In this document: positions 38,113 to 50,612 of the stretch, piece after piece
Numbering within the stretch: the stretch's first letter is position 1
Layout: every line of letters begins with the position of its first letter
Assembly (NCBI RefSeq): GCF_014805625.2
Contig: NW_023998417.1
Span: 4,433,214 to 4,497,213 of the forward strand
Direction of reading: 5' to 3'
Length of the DNA: 64,000 bases
Source of the DNA: Glossina fuscipes
Taxonomy: Eukaryota; Arthropoda; Insecta; Diptera; Glossinidae
Position numbers and translations under genes: made by a program
Notes under the pieces: generated by a model
Seen by the model: the letters and a program-made list of their open reading frames with translations, nothing else
The model's database searches: none
What the model was told of the DNA's origin: nothing

Positions 38113-41100
38113 GTAATAATAAGATCAGATCGCCGATCTTAACGACACAAATATGCCAAATATTGAATCGCGTATCATTCCAAAAAAAATCTGAGTAGGT
38201 AACAAGAAGACTTCATATATACTGTAGAGCAATGTAGCTGCGCTCAAAAACAAAACCCAATAAGAAGCGCAAAAAAAAAAGAAAACAAACGCATATGAAA
38301 GCATCGAGGTATTACGTAATTTTAGATGCACTACCACATATGCACGGTTTTAACTACTAAAATGGAGACATAGTCAGTCGTAATTTAAAGTGTCAAATGA
38401 TCGTAAAGCATTTTCCATAGGGTATTGCCAAAAACAAAAGAAAATGTTGATCATGGTTTTTGGTCGATTGTTTAAGAAGTTTCGTGTCACGCTACGAATT
38501 TCAATTTAAAAGTATTAAGTTGAAATGTTTAACAGCCTCTCCACTTAGCGAGAATTAAAAATCGTTTACGATATGTACTAAAAAAGAAAAGAAAAAAAAA
38601 AAAAAAACAAACTAAGAAAGACAGCGAAGGCAGTGATAACACTATGGTCATCAAAATTTATCCATTCAGGATCAATCAGTCAAATTTTCAATTTTTCGAA
38701 AAATCTTGCGAAATATTTGTACAAAAACTTGAATCCATATTTCCTGCAATTTGTAAGTTTTAGTCTTTGACAAGCTGCGGGCGACACTCCTGATCGCCCT
38801 CATTTCCAAGCCCAACAACTAAGAATACCACGCCTACCATATTAAAGTTTGCGATCTCCAGTCGCTTGTATGTCAATGGCAAGCAATAATAGGAAGACGG
38901 AAAAACGCACAGACGAAACAAGACTGCATCAAATCGAAGCCTTGAGCTGATTAAAATGCCCTATAAGATCCATGTTTCTATTATGCAGTGGACTTTCCAT
39001 TATTGCAGTCAAGTGGAAAGAATAGTAACACGGAAAGAAATAGATTTATACGAACTGTATATAGTTTTTAACATTTCGACTGAGGGTGTGAAATCGCTTC
39101 GTAAAATCGCTTAAATTTTTTTTGTCTGCTTTAAAATCTCTTTAGTGTCTATATGAAACGCATGCTCCACACTCCATTTACCCTGCATTACTCTCTGTAA
39201 GTTGCAGTGTATTTGAAATTCTTCAAATTTTTTTGTTAAAGCAAAGATCAAATCTTCTTCATATTCATTACAGTTCCTCTTTCCGATAATATTCAGTCAA
39301 ATATTTGATTTTTATCTTACCTGCATAAATAATAATTTATGAATTCTTTTAATCATGGACCACTTTTGAGTTCTAATTTAAAAAAAAAAAAAACAAAAAA
39401 AAAACGTTTTTTTTTTTTATCTTTCTTCGCCACACAGCATATAACGTGCGCTTGATTGTTGCCGTTTAATCGCATTTAATTCAAGAACATAAATATATTT
39501 ATTTATACTCGTTCTAAAGGTTCCTTTCTTTCTCCAATTCATTTCGTTTTGATAAGAAAAATTTTCAATTTTTTTTTTAAAACTAAGAAATACTGGAACG
39601 TGCAATATGTTGGGTAAATGTTGGGAACAATCAGAAGGAATCAGAAGAAGGAAGTTGTTCCTATCATTTTGGATTTTTTTGTTTTTTTTTTTTTTCTTCA
39701 TCAGCATCAAATTCTACAACGACCTAGACATGTTCGTCCATCGATCTATGCGTTTGTGGAAATATGTGTTGTGAATATACTTTCTTTCCATCGCAAAAAA
39801 TATTTTAAATTTTTGGATGCGGGTTAATATTGAAAATGAGATAAAACGAACAAAATGCTTAGGATATAATATGAACCGAGAAATTTCTGGTTTTTCAGTA
39901 ATTTTTGGCCCCAACACAAATGTAAAGATAAAGATTTTCTTATATATTCTCTGCGGCCAAATATCTAATTCTTTTTTCTTTTTTTTTTTCGGAAGATTCG
40001 TTTATGCCGTATATAATTTACTTAGTTGTTTTTTACAAAATCTTGTTACTGTTGCTTTATTGCTTTATATGCTTAACTTGATTTCATATTTAATGTTTTA
40101 ATCTCTCTTCTCTTCTTGCTTACATAAGATGGATTAGCTAGTAGAACCTTTAATACTATTTTTTTTTTTTATTCGAGCTAAGTTCAGATTTTCTATATAA
40201 GCTACCAAGCGATCCCATAAAATGTCAATTTTCTATCTAATGAAAACTTGATAGATTTGCAGATGACATATTTATATATATATATATATTTGCAGATTTG
40301 CAGATGACATATAAATATATATAGCAGAATATATGTATATATATACTGCTTTTTGTTTCTGTAATATTCTGTAATCATTCAGGAAATGCCGGCTACATGT
40401 GTAAGTCGATGATAGTCGCTGCCTAATCGATCATTATTATGCGTTTATCAAACACTTATCAAAAGTATGACCAAATGTATGACTTCACCTGTTCGCAAGA
40501 ATTTGTATATGCATAAGTACATACCACAAAACCGTGATTATTTGAACTCCAAATATTTCTCAGTTAAAGTTAATTCAGTTTACAAAGTGACTAAAATTTG
40601 TTGACAAAAATTAAAGGGAACCCACATGAAAAGTAGGAATTGATTTTTAAAAATCAAATCCTGTTCTCATGACCACTTATGCGATTTTTTATCTTCACCG
40701 CTACTGTCCGCCGTTATTTCTAAATTAAAGACTTTGTATGTTGATGATCTTTTCTTCTTTTTTTTTTTTTTATATAAAGAGTACTTAGAGTTGACTTGAT
40801 AAAAAAAATAAATAAAACTTGCATAGGCCAAACAAAAACAAATTACAATCCCGAAAGGAACTATGAATAAAGTAAAAATATAATCGTAAATATTCACACG
40901 TTACACAGTATATGGAAAATATTCTTGTCTCTGTACAATCCTCACGAGCCGACTGCTTTGTGCAATAATTTACCGATGACTTTGTAATATGATCGCATAT
41001 TTCTGTAGATGTTAAAATCATAGAACAGAGAAACTTTAGATCAAGTGTGAAAAAATATCTAAGCTTTAGTTCGACCGCACTTTAGCAAATCATAAAATGC

Positions 41101-44100
41101 TTTTCAAAAACTTTCAATATCGCTGTGGGATGAATAAATTTATCTTTCTGTTTGTAAAGTTTCAAAGTACGTCAGTCAATTTAATTCGGGAAATGTATGC
41201 GTTTGCCTGTTCGTCCCTGCGATATATTGGAACGTTGTAAAATATTTAACACTCGACCTATATGTATATAGTCTTCGTTGTTCACAAGCGTATACAATAA
41301 CAGCAAATATAAAGACTGCAAGTTACAGTTAATAGCAAATGTCATTACTACATTACTTGGACTACAAGCCCGTCGGTAATAAATAAAACAAATATGTTGG
41401 TCTCGATCCCGGAGTCTATGATTATAATAAAAACGCTTCTATTCCTTTTTCTACATAATCGTAGTCGCTAAAGTTTCACTTGAAGAATTTTTATTATATT
41501 GACATAAAGATTTTCCGAAACAACACAAGATGAAGGAACAAAATACCGAATATAAATAAATATAATTAAATGGAATGAGAGAGAAAGCAGTAATTTATTT
41601 ACATTACACACATGTGGACAAAAATAATATGCTATAGACGCTAAACATTTTTAATAAATTATCGGCAAAATATTAAGCGGAAAATTTTTGATGTTGGGAA
41701 ACGATCCTTGACGTCACTTAAAAGCGAGTAATTGACTGATAGAACCAGTTAATGATTATTATCAAACTTCTTAGAGGTAGACAGAAAAGTTATTTAAAAT
41801 TATTGTGAAAATTAGTTCTTGATTGCTTATAAAACCAGACTAGAACACACTTGATGTATGTATTTACATGTTCGCATTTAATTATAAATATATATATGTA
41901 TATATGTATATACGAAATATATGTATACAGGTGTATATATATGTGTATATTACATATATATGTAAATACGAAATGGAAGGACATTCATCAAGTTGGCAAA
42001 TTTCAAGTGGTGTTAATATCCATCAATATGTCAATATAAAAAGTACTGTTGGGCGAACTGAAAATATTTACTACAAAGCAAATTCTCTCAAGGTATGAGA
42101 CAATATTTTGCTTAGCAAAGATTTCAACTTAAGAATAGCTTGCATTGAATTTGAAAAGAAAGCTAATATGTCTCCATTTGTTAGATTTTTTAAAACAATC
42201 GAAGCTAAATGCAAAGTATAGTGATCCTGTGAGCTCATTCAAATTTATTAGAAAAAAAGTACCGCAAATTAGATTCCATTAGAAAGGGTTAACGTGGATT
42301 CCTGCCGTGGAGGTTTGACCCTACGATGCCCGATGGCATATAGAGTGAGAAAGCATCACTCACGCCTCACAAGGAGCGAGGAGGCTTCCATATCCGTTCC
42401 ATATCAAGGGCATGTCTTTCCCTCTGACGGGGACGAGGCCTATCTAACACCTCAAATATTTAATGTTGCCGCGAAGTTTGTGAAAAAACTCTTTTACGCA
42501 AATTTAATCCACTTTCAGATTTTGTGCAGAAATCTGCCTCTTACCCGCAAGAACCGAGCCGAGTTGGCAAAAACCGCGATTCACAAATCAGTAACCGCGG
42601 ATTCAAATCTCAGTGCGGTAGGGTTTACTTTGGTCGTAACTATAGTGAGTGTTTAGACGGTAAAGGTGTGTGTGTGTGATTTGGCACACAGACGCAATAG
42701 GCTGCAACCGTCTCCTTATATCTTTCCTTTTCTTGACTTTTTTCTTCTTTCTGACCTCTCGCCTTGTTAGGCATATATATACTGTCAGTGATTGGTCATT
42801 AAAGAAAAAAAAGAATATAAAAACCTTTCTCTTACTTACTAAACAAAGCGTTTTCATATCAAATATTAGCGAAGCGCACACTAGAAAAAACTCTGGATTA
42901 TCTGTCAATTGCTTCAGGACATTCATTGATACAATGGAAACGGTACTTATATTATCGTGGATCTATAATACAATCCTCTCATCGGTTTTATTTAAAAGCT
43001 TCCGAAAATGTAACTAAAAAGGCGATGCAATGCTTTTAGTTTCTGTTTTTTTTTTTTTTTTCTTTTGCTTCTTCTTTTTAGTTTTCATTGTGAAAAAGTC
43101 TATTTATATTTATTTAATTAACATTATGGAAACAATATAGAAACTTAATTGAGTATTTAACGAACGAATACGCATTGTACGCACCATTCTTACACAAAAT
43201 TATTTTCATTTATCAACTCATATGGAAGTACTCATGGGTCCATTGTACCCATTTCTCTAGATAATATAAGCAATTACTTTCTAAGTAAGCTTTTGATAAA
43301 CTTCGAGCATTCATTTAATATTCGAGAGTTGCTACGGCGCACAGACATATAGAGAGACATAGGAAAGTCAACTGGGGCTTATAGCCTTAGGAAGTATCTG
43401 ATGATGTAAACAATGTTTTACATATCCATATGCTGAGCCATATCACATGCATGACTTGATCACCTTGTTTTACTCCGGAAGGTTGATTTTGACGAGTTGT
43501 ACTCTAACCCGATCATAAAATCTATGAGAAGAAAACAAAGAGTGACACAATCACAATCCGAGGCACTCTTGCTATTAATTTGTGCGATTGTCCTATGAAA
43601 AGGGATAAAAGGAATATTGAGAGATATTAAAAAAACTTTTTATTTGAAAAAGCTACAATATTTACCTATATGATTAAGCAGATTTTCTGTTCAGTTACGC
43701 GTAAAACCCAGTTAACACTTTTCTTTCGTTTAAATATAGTGCAACATCAAAAGCGCTTGGGCATCTTAAATTTTAAATTAATTTTATACGAACTTCACGA
43801 ATACTACAAAATCAAATAATTACATTCACACGCGATAGTAACGATGAACACAGTTATTAATATCCATGCAATAAATGAAAGAAATTATCGCATCAACACC
43901 CTTATAAAACATCATGTTAACATTGCATTAATTATCACAAAGTTAACAACGATGATGAGTGATATTCACGCAAAAAAAAAAAAAAATTCACCGAAAACCA
44001 TAAATATTTAAACGAATTTGATTAAAATAAGAAAGTCATATATATATATATATATATACATGTATATACACTTTTAGGTCATTTTTTGAATACCCTACCT

Positions 44101-45126
44101 ACCCTATCTTCAAATATAAATGATAAAGAAAAAGTTTAACTAAATTGCCTATGGGTATTTCAAGAATATTTAAGTCGCCTTTAATTGATTGGATGTTATT
44201 ATTAGTGATATACTAATACATCTTAGACGTGTTCTTGGATTGGTTCTGTGAAATTTTATACTTTATCTTGATAATCATAGGCTAACTTTTAGTTTTCTAG
44301 ATTGGTTTTTGTGACGGACGGATGGCGTTAATCACAAGAAAAAATATTTCATAACACTTCCGTGTCCGACAACAATCAATAAAAAGAAGAGCTTCGTCCG
44401 CTACCAGAAAATCCCGTGATAGTAATAGTAAAGAATACATCAAAACAGTCTTGCTTGCAGTCTAACTTGCTCCTAAGCGAGTTGTCGCAAAAAATTTCCA
44501 TTAATTTAATTTTTCGTAACGGGAAATATAATACGAATAGAGCCCGACTTGGATAAAGATTTGTGGTAGTCAACTTACTCATATATCAAAAGCATAAGTC
44601 TACCAATTATGATAATAAAAAATGTTACACGTGCCTTCATTTAAGAAACAACTTCCGTATCGCCGCTCTCATGTAACATGTATAGGTTACAAAAATAGTC
44701 AAAGGCTTAACATATTTTCCAATTCAAAACTGATTTTATTTATATGCAAGTGTATATAACAACGCAATTATGATAACGATAATAATGTCGATGCTCTTGA
44801 TGACGATGAGGTTGAGGGTGAGGGTGTAACAAATGCTTTTGTTGTATATCTACGCATGCATATATAGCTTTAAATACATTTTAATTAAATTCTAACTTAT
44901 ATTTGAAAAACCGAAAGCAAGAAAATTTCTCGCCTTTTATTATGATGTGGGTTGATATGGCAATCGTTAATAAATAAATGGCCCGGTGCCGTTCAATTGC
45001 CTCTAGCGGTAAAAGGTAATAAAATTCCCATTCTTGGCCGACTCAACAACTCAACAAGTTGTCAAAGGCAAAAAAGATTTGTGTTGAAAGCAAACATTAC
45101 AAAATGAATTGATTTTTAATTGTGTT

Positions 45127-45169
<43 letters not shown>

Positions 45170-45762
45170 AATCTTACGCTTTACCAACAACCAACAACCC
45201 TGTTACCAAACAACAGCGGCAGCAGCATATTGAAAAAAGGGGTGGAGTAATACATTATGAAAACATCTTAAAAGCACTCAAACGTATTACACATAAATCT
45301 CATTAAAACTTCTGTATCTGCGCATTATGGATCTCTGATATATAAGTAAACAACAACAAAAAACAAAACGAAAAAAGAAGAAGAAGAAAAATAGTACCAA
45401 ACCAAAAAAGCCCAACAACACAATAATCATATATCATATACTAATTATTTGCAACGACAATGGCAACGAATCACAGCCACTACCGATTTCGTGTTTTGCA
45501 GTTTTTCTCAACCGCAACAACAACAAATAGTTGACCAAATGAAATTGAATGCTTTAGAAATGAACCCTTTTCAATATTCATCTCTCATTCATACATGCCA
45601 ATGCAGGTTCGTACGTTTATGTGAGTCGACGCTCACATCTCTTGCTCTTTTGTCAGCAACAGGTTTTTTCATTTTTTTTTTTTTTTTTTTTGTTATTTTT
45701 CTTCATATTTTTCTCACAAGTTTATCTATTGCCTTAACTTGCGCTCTCGCTCTATTTCTCTC

Positions 45763-45801
<39 letters not shown>

Positions 45802-47552
45802 TTCGTGGCGCGATTTCGATTTAGATATTGCTTAGAGACCAACATATACCTACATTGCCCACTGAGTATATATTTACACTCGTGCATATGTAAGCGCACA
45901 TAAGTATGAACGAAGAGTTTTTGTAAATGTTCGCATCCTCATAAGCAGTGAGACGTATAGGTCCATAGAGGTGTATCTTTCTATGAGCTTTAGCTTTAGA
46001 CTTGCGTGATGATTTCATTTCACTTTTTTTGTTGTCTTCTTGTTTTTTTCTTTTTTTTTTTTTTATTTGTTTAATTTTTTGTCTCTCTCATTAGCATTTG
46101 TGTCTTATTCGATTTTGATTGGTTTTCGAATGCTATCAAATGAGCGTCGATGTTGTTGTTTTTTATTTGTTTTTTTTTTTCTTTTTAATTTTTTTTTATG
46201 AAGAGCTAGAAATTTCTCTCTTTTTATATTTTTTTAATAGAAAGGGGTAAACTATTGTAATTTACATGAAGTTATTGCTAATAATGATATATCTTTATGT
46301 GTCACGCCTTCATTAAACATCTTTATATTAACACATAATATTGTTAATAGGGAATATTTAAATAAATAATTATTATTTTTAATGGCTTGCTGGCTAAAGA
46401 AAAATATCGCACTAAAAAGAAAGATTTAACTAAAACATTGCTTTAATATAATTGAGTCTAAGACGTTACCTACTAACTACGAGGTAGTAAGCGTATGTAG
46501 CAAAAGTTTCGCGCTACGTGGTATCTCGTAGTTTGGGGCAAGAACTTAGATTGATAAATAAAAAGTTGGCACCCAGGCAGCCTACATATGCTTAGCTTAG
46601 AATTAGTCTTGAGTTAAGGCCAGATGTAAGCTTACGGTGCAACTTAAATTTCATAAAAACATACGTAGAACTCTTTCAAATAGCATAGATGGATATGTAA
46701 ATATGAAACCAGAATTTTTGTATACAAAATGCACGTCTATTTTATGAAAGTGATAAAAAAATATTTTATTCGTAGGGTTGAGCATCGCTCGCAATCCGCA
46801 TTTCCCACTTGTCTGATAATTTCTAGATGGCACGCCTTTAAAAATTGTCCTCCTTTGCAGTAAACCATTGATCAAATAGTTTTTTTCACATCTTTGCACG
46901 AGCTTAGCGAGCACGTTACTCACACACGCAAGCAAGTGGAACCATATGTGCTGACTGTTTCCAAAGCTTCGCAAACAACATGGATAGATGGATGGATAAT
47001 ATGCAAAACGATGACCTTTTTTTGTCCTTTTTTCACATATTACTCTTTTCCGAACAGCAAGCGATGCGAATCAATTAATTGTTTCAAAAGGCAAACGACT
47101 GGCGACAAGTTCCGACATTTGTCGTCTTAGAGCATACGTTGAAAGGTGACTGAGAACAAAAATGTGCAAAGCAAATGCTGCTACCTATTTAGCTTTACAA
47201 GTGCTAAGCTCTGCAGCAAACTTAGCTGCATTTCAATAAAAGCAATATAGATAGGGAATGGACGGGAAAAGTTCTTTGCAATTCGAAATATTACTCGCCA
47301 GTTTTAAAGGCCTGTTGCCCAGAATCTCTGAAAATTATATATCAATTGGATTAACTCTCTTTAAAAAAAAATAATGAAAGATCATCCCTCTCTCATTCAA
47401 CGACCCCAAACTGGACTGCTTGTATATATGTGTTTTGAACTTTTTGGAAAACCTTTCCTTAGATTCAAGGATCTTCGGAGAGTCGAAGTCAATTTAAACA
47501 ACAATTTTTTTTAGAGTTTTTCCAGATTTTAACACTTTCAATATGCATACAG

Positions 47553-47586
<34 letters not shown>

Positions 47587-50550
47587 TATATGCACATACT
47601 TATATGGTTATTTCGATTATTTTTATTCAAATCTTTTATTGCTGTTTCTTCTTTTTAGGTTATTCAAATCCCCATGAACGTCAAAATAGCCCGCCACCAC
47701 AAGCTGTTAGTAATACGGCGATGCTGCCGCCTCCAAGCATTGGCGCTGCGCAGCAGCAACAAACCGCTCAAAGTACAAGTACAACATCGACATCAGCCCT
47801 TACGTCCGTTGCTAATACTGGTGCCTCACCGAACAGTGGTGTCAATAGTAATAACAACAATAGCAATAACAACAATAATAACAGCAATGGTGCCAATCTA
47901 AACTATATGCAAATGGCTATGCGAAATTCAGCGGCCGCTGCAGCCGCTTTTTATACGCAACATCAAATGAAAGAAGAGCCAGGCTCCCAAACTACTTACG
48001 GTAATCTGACAAATACGGGCGCCGGTGCAGCACCAAACGGTTCCACGTCAAACGATCCCACTGATCTCTCTAATTTCGGGCTGCCAGCTCACTTAGCGAA
48101 TGCTGCTGCCGTAGCGGCTGCTGCGGCCGGCCATTATGATGATAGTGACTATCATAGTAGCATTTCCTCACAAGATCATCAAAATCAGTCGAATTATTTG
48201 GATAATAGTGCGGATTTCTATGGGCTCAATGCTGCCTCTGTTGAACAGAAATACAATGCTTATGGGCGTTCGCGATTCCATGAAACTTATCCATCTGAAT
48301 TTGCACCATACGATGCACCGCAATTTCAAGCGATGGCCGGTCAACCGCCAAGCTCCGATCAATGGAATACTCATCATTCAAATCAACATCCAGCTGCATA
48401 TCTTTCGTCGATGGGTCTCGAAAAAGCTTTACTCGGCGGTTATACCACCCAAGGTGGTGTACCCTGTTTTCAAGGTTCGGGACCCATACAATTGTGGCAA
48501 TTTTTATTGGAGCTGCTAATGGATAAAACCTGTCAAGGTTTTATATCGTGGACCGGTGACGGTTGGGAATTTAAATTAACCGATCCCGATGAGGTAAATC
48601 AAGTTATTTCTATTTAATAACAATAATTGCTTTTTTATTTACTTAACATTTATTTTCTTTTCTTTTTTTTTTTTTTTGTTTTCTTTTTGTAGGTGGCTCG
48701 TCGCTGGGGTATACGCAAAAATAAACCAAAAATGAACTATGAAAAATTAAGCAGAGGCCTCCGCTACTATTACGATAAAAACATTATCCATAAGACGGCT
48801 GGTAAACGATATGTTTATCGCTTTGTATGTGATTTACAAAATTTAATTGGGTAAGTCAATGATGAGATGTTTAGTCAGTTGATTACTCTTTTAGAAAATT
48901 CAAAACCACGCCTAAGGAGGTTAAAATATGAGAAAATTAATATATTTTTAAAGAACAAAAGTCAAAAATGCAGTGCGACAGTGTAAATGCATCAGTCCGT
49001 CCGTTTCGTAAACTTTTGTGATTCTCTCAGGGGCAGGGCATCTTCACAAGTTTTCTTGAAAATAAGCTAATCTTTTCGAGGCAAGTGTATCCAAATCACA
49101 ATACAATGCTGGTTTGACCAAATTCTGAAATTAAAATTTTTAAGCCGATCTCTTCAACTTTCAAAAATCTTTTTAATATTCACTCCTTCCCAGAGCAAGG
49201 GATTTGCAGTTAATATAATGACCAATAAAAGGTTAATTTACCCTGGTTTTAGATAACGTGTAATCGAAAGATATTAAGTAACAATTTTTATACTCCATAC
49301 AACTTGCGGTATAAGGATATATTAAGTTGACGCGGATGTCTGCAACATTTAGAAATATTTCAGTTACATCCCCCTTTTATTATACTGATCGATTAAAGAA
49401 ATGTTTTTGAGCTTGTCTGTCCGTTTGTTCTTTTTTTTTATGTTCAACCTACAGAAATTTAATAAACTGACATATTTCCGCTCAAAGCTCGAACGTTTCC
49501 TTTGTTTTCCCTTGTTTTGGAAAACATATATATGGCGAGATGTATGGTGTGGTAGGGTATTAAAGCGCGGGCCGGGCTCCATTACAGTTTTTACTTGTTT
49601 CTCTATTGTTGTCATTTTTGCAGACGAATCACTTTCGTTTGTTCAACGCAGTTTTCGATTGTCTTCGTTAAACTGAGTTTAATATATGCTAAGGATTGCG
49701 AATTAAACTTTAGTTTCTATTGCGATTGTAGCCTAATGGCGCTCATTCTGATCAACAACTAAGAATACATTTGCCAAGTCTCAACTTTTGTAATTAAGCT
49801 TTGCAATAATTGGCTTTCCAGCGACATATGTGTGCGACAGATAAACGACAAATAAATATGCATACGACAGGCGCAAAATTAGTTTGACTCAGAATGTGAT
49901 GGCGAACATGTGTGCCCATAAGTTAGGTGACCTCTGAAGCGCATTTCTATACATTACAAATGAAAAGACTAGCATTCGATGAAGTATATAAAATTCCTGC
50001 AACATTTTTCGAAAAGCTCTCTAATGGAGAATTCTCTTGGAATTTCAAGATTCATAATACATATACTAACTTCAATCACAAGCTGCTGCTAAACTACATT
50101 AGGCTCACGTAAAGCGACCCATGTATGAAAGAACTTTCTAATTGAGTTGACGAAGCAAAGCGATATAGCCTTCATTCCAAGCTTCCCTGTTGACGCAAAT
50201 GCGCATAACAGTTTTATCTTCAATTTTAAAAAAATTAGCTTAGATCTGAAGGTCATATATCGCTGCTATATATATATTGCTTATCCACTTCACTATTGTT
50301 AGTTGAACAGACTCGCCTAATATCTAGTCAATGTAAAAATGACCTTTAGAATCGTGCAAAATATCTTGAGATACCAAAGAGCGAATGACGTTTCACGATT
50401 AGATAGTCAAACCTACCTCCGTATTTGTTAATAATTTCATTTATTATTTCATATAACTGACGTTTTTTGACATTTATTCTTTCCAGTTGTTCGCCAGAAG
50501 AATTGTGTGCTAAATATGACCTCAAAACTGAAAAGAAAGACGATGATTGA
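37077..50550 (+). CDS. pnt: pointed, P1-type isoform: ETS-domain transcription factor (4 coding exons)
   Basis: Coding exons are 37077-38112, 47659-48593, 48693-48850 and 50487-50550; all three introns are GT-AG and the reading frame is kept (phases 1, 0, 2), giving 730 residues. The ETS domain spans about residues 618-706. It opens [10 protein letters not shown] and has the recognition-helix motif [12 protein letters not shown], with R678 and R681 the expected GGA-contacting arginines. The protein ends [20 protein letters not shown], the typical short tail after an Ets1/Pointed-class domain. Pointed is the nuclear effector of receptor tyrosine kinase/MAPK signalling in flies and binds GGA(A/T) sites. 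The N-terminus is a long His/Gln-rich exon and no SAM/PNT domain is present, so this is the P1 form and not P2. At 730 aa it is longer than Drosophila P1 (about 620 aa), mostly through low-complexity tracts. The identity is firm; the transcription start and 3' end are not determined. Confidence 0.95.
38760..39070. repeat. partial foldback-type repeat in pnt intron 1
   Basis: Shares CAACAACTAAGAATAC with the copy at 49.7 kb. It continues with CGCACAGACGAAACAAG, CATCAAATCGAAG and CTGATTAAAATG in right-half order. Confidence 0.35.
41130..41240. repeat. left-half relic of the foldback-type repeat
   Basis: Contains TCTTTCTGTTTGTAAAGT, TTTGCCTGTTCGTCCCTG and CGATATAT in left-half order. Confidence 0.3.
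42545..42640 (+). mobile_element. SINE-like tRNA-derived head, copy C, with a different body
   Basis: The head resembles copy B: GAGCCGAGTTGGCAAAAACC, CACAAATCAGTAACC, a B box GGATTCAAATC (42599-42609), then GTGCGGTAGGGTTTA. After that it departs from copies A and B (GGTCGTAACTATAGTGAGTG and onward), so it may be another subfamily or a truncated copy joined to unrelated sequence. Confidence 0.55.
45130..45159. repeat. (GT)n microsatellite in pnt intron 1
   Basis: About fifteen GT units; a (TC)14 tract lies at 45768-45795 in the same intron. Confidence 0.9.
47659..48593 (+). CDS. pnt: pnt shared exon: linker and first half of ETS domain
   Basis: The exon follows a pyrimidine-rich acceptor ending TTTTTAG and ends at DPDE|GTAAAT. 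It encodes residues 346-657. It holds Pro- and Gln-rich segments, an Asn run at about residue 405-420, an Ala run, a sumoylation-like MKEE (K450), and the segment [14 protein letters not shown] just before the ETS domain, which is typical of Pointed. The ETS half-domain begins at G618. By analogy with Drosophila this exon should be shared by P1 and P2 transcripts. Confidence 0.93.
48693..48850 (+). CDS. pnt: pnt shared exon: DNA-recognition half of ETS domain
   Basis: This 158-nt exon follows a 99-nt intron (48594-48692) whose acceptor is preceded by a long T-rich tract. It encodes [19 protein letters not shown] and continues through the recognition helix [10 protein letters not shown] to VCDLQNLIG. 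It ends phase 2 at GG|GTAAGT. The sequence matches fly Pointed almost residue for residue over the helix-3 region. Confidence 0.95.
48851..50486 (+). other. pnt: pnt intron 3 (1.6 kb)
   Basis: Bounded by GTAAGT and TTCTTTCCAG. Nearly half is the foldback-type element at 49285-49993. Confidence 0.88.
49285..49993. mobile_element. near-complete foldback-type dispersed repeat in pnt intron 3
   Basis: The left end TTTTTATACTCC (49285) is followed by TGTCTGTCCGTTTG near 49418. The right half contains CGACATATGTGTGCGAC, TTTGACTCAGAATGTGATG (about 49880-49900) and CATTACAAATG, and ends GTATATAAAA (49993). The two ends look like inverted, diverged versions of one another. The length (~710 bp) and order match the copy at 51470-52202. 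No protein is encoded, so it looks like a non-autonomous element. Confidence 0.5.
50487..50550 (+). CDS. pnt: pnt last coding exon (20 codons plus stop)
   Basis: The acceptor is TTCTTTCCAG. The first base completes Gly710, followed by [20 protein letters not shown] and TGA. The PEEL(x)AKYDLK(x)EKKD pattern is the known C-terminus of Pointed, so the assignment is good despite the 64-nt size. Fourteen bases before an encoded run of 28 A (50585-50612) there is an ATTAAA hexamer (50566-50571). Confidence 0.9.
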
Positions 50551-50581
50551 ACGAATTCAAAGATTATTAAATATAGACTTA

Positions 50582-50584
<3 letters not shown>

Positions 50585-50612
<28 letters not shown>
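50585..50612. repeat. poly-A (28) just after pnt stop codon
   Basis: Begins 34 bases after the TGA and 14 bases after an ATTAAA. It would prime oligo-dT internally in cDNA work. Confidence 0.85.

Larger units (their letters stand above)
38113..47658 (+). other. pnt: pnt P1 intron 1 (9.5 kb)
   Basis: Donor GTAATA and acceptor TTTTTAG fit the phase-1 join exactly. It contains a SINE head (copy C), foldback-type relics, microsatellites, an imperfect hairpin at 46475-46533 and a block of higher GC at about 42290-42460. No nested gene is recognised. Confidence 0.85.

Noticed and set aside
40250..40315. TTTGCAGATGAC, which could encode the reverse-transcriptase FADD motif, occurs twice
   Set aside because: The repeat is part of an AT-microsatellite duplication and no flanking RT residues are visible.
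41395..41425. GGTCTCGATCCCGG as another SINE B box
   Set aside because: Neighbouring sequence does not align with copies A-C.
45449..45835. 128-codon ORF in pnt intron 1
   Set aside because: Made largely of poly-T (Phe) and TC repeats (Ser/Leu).
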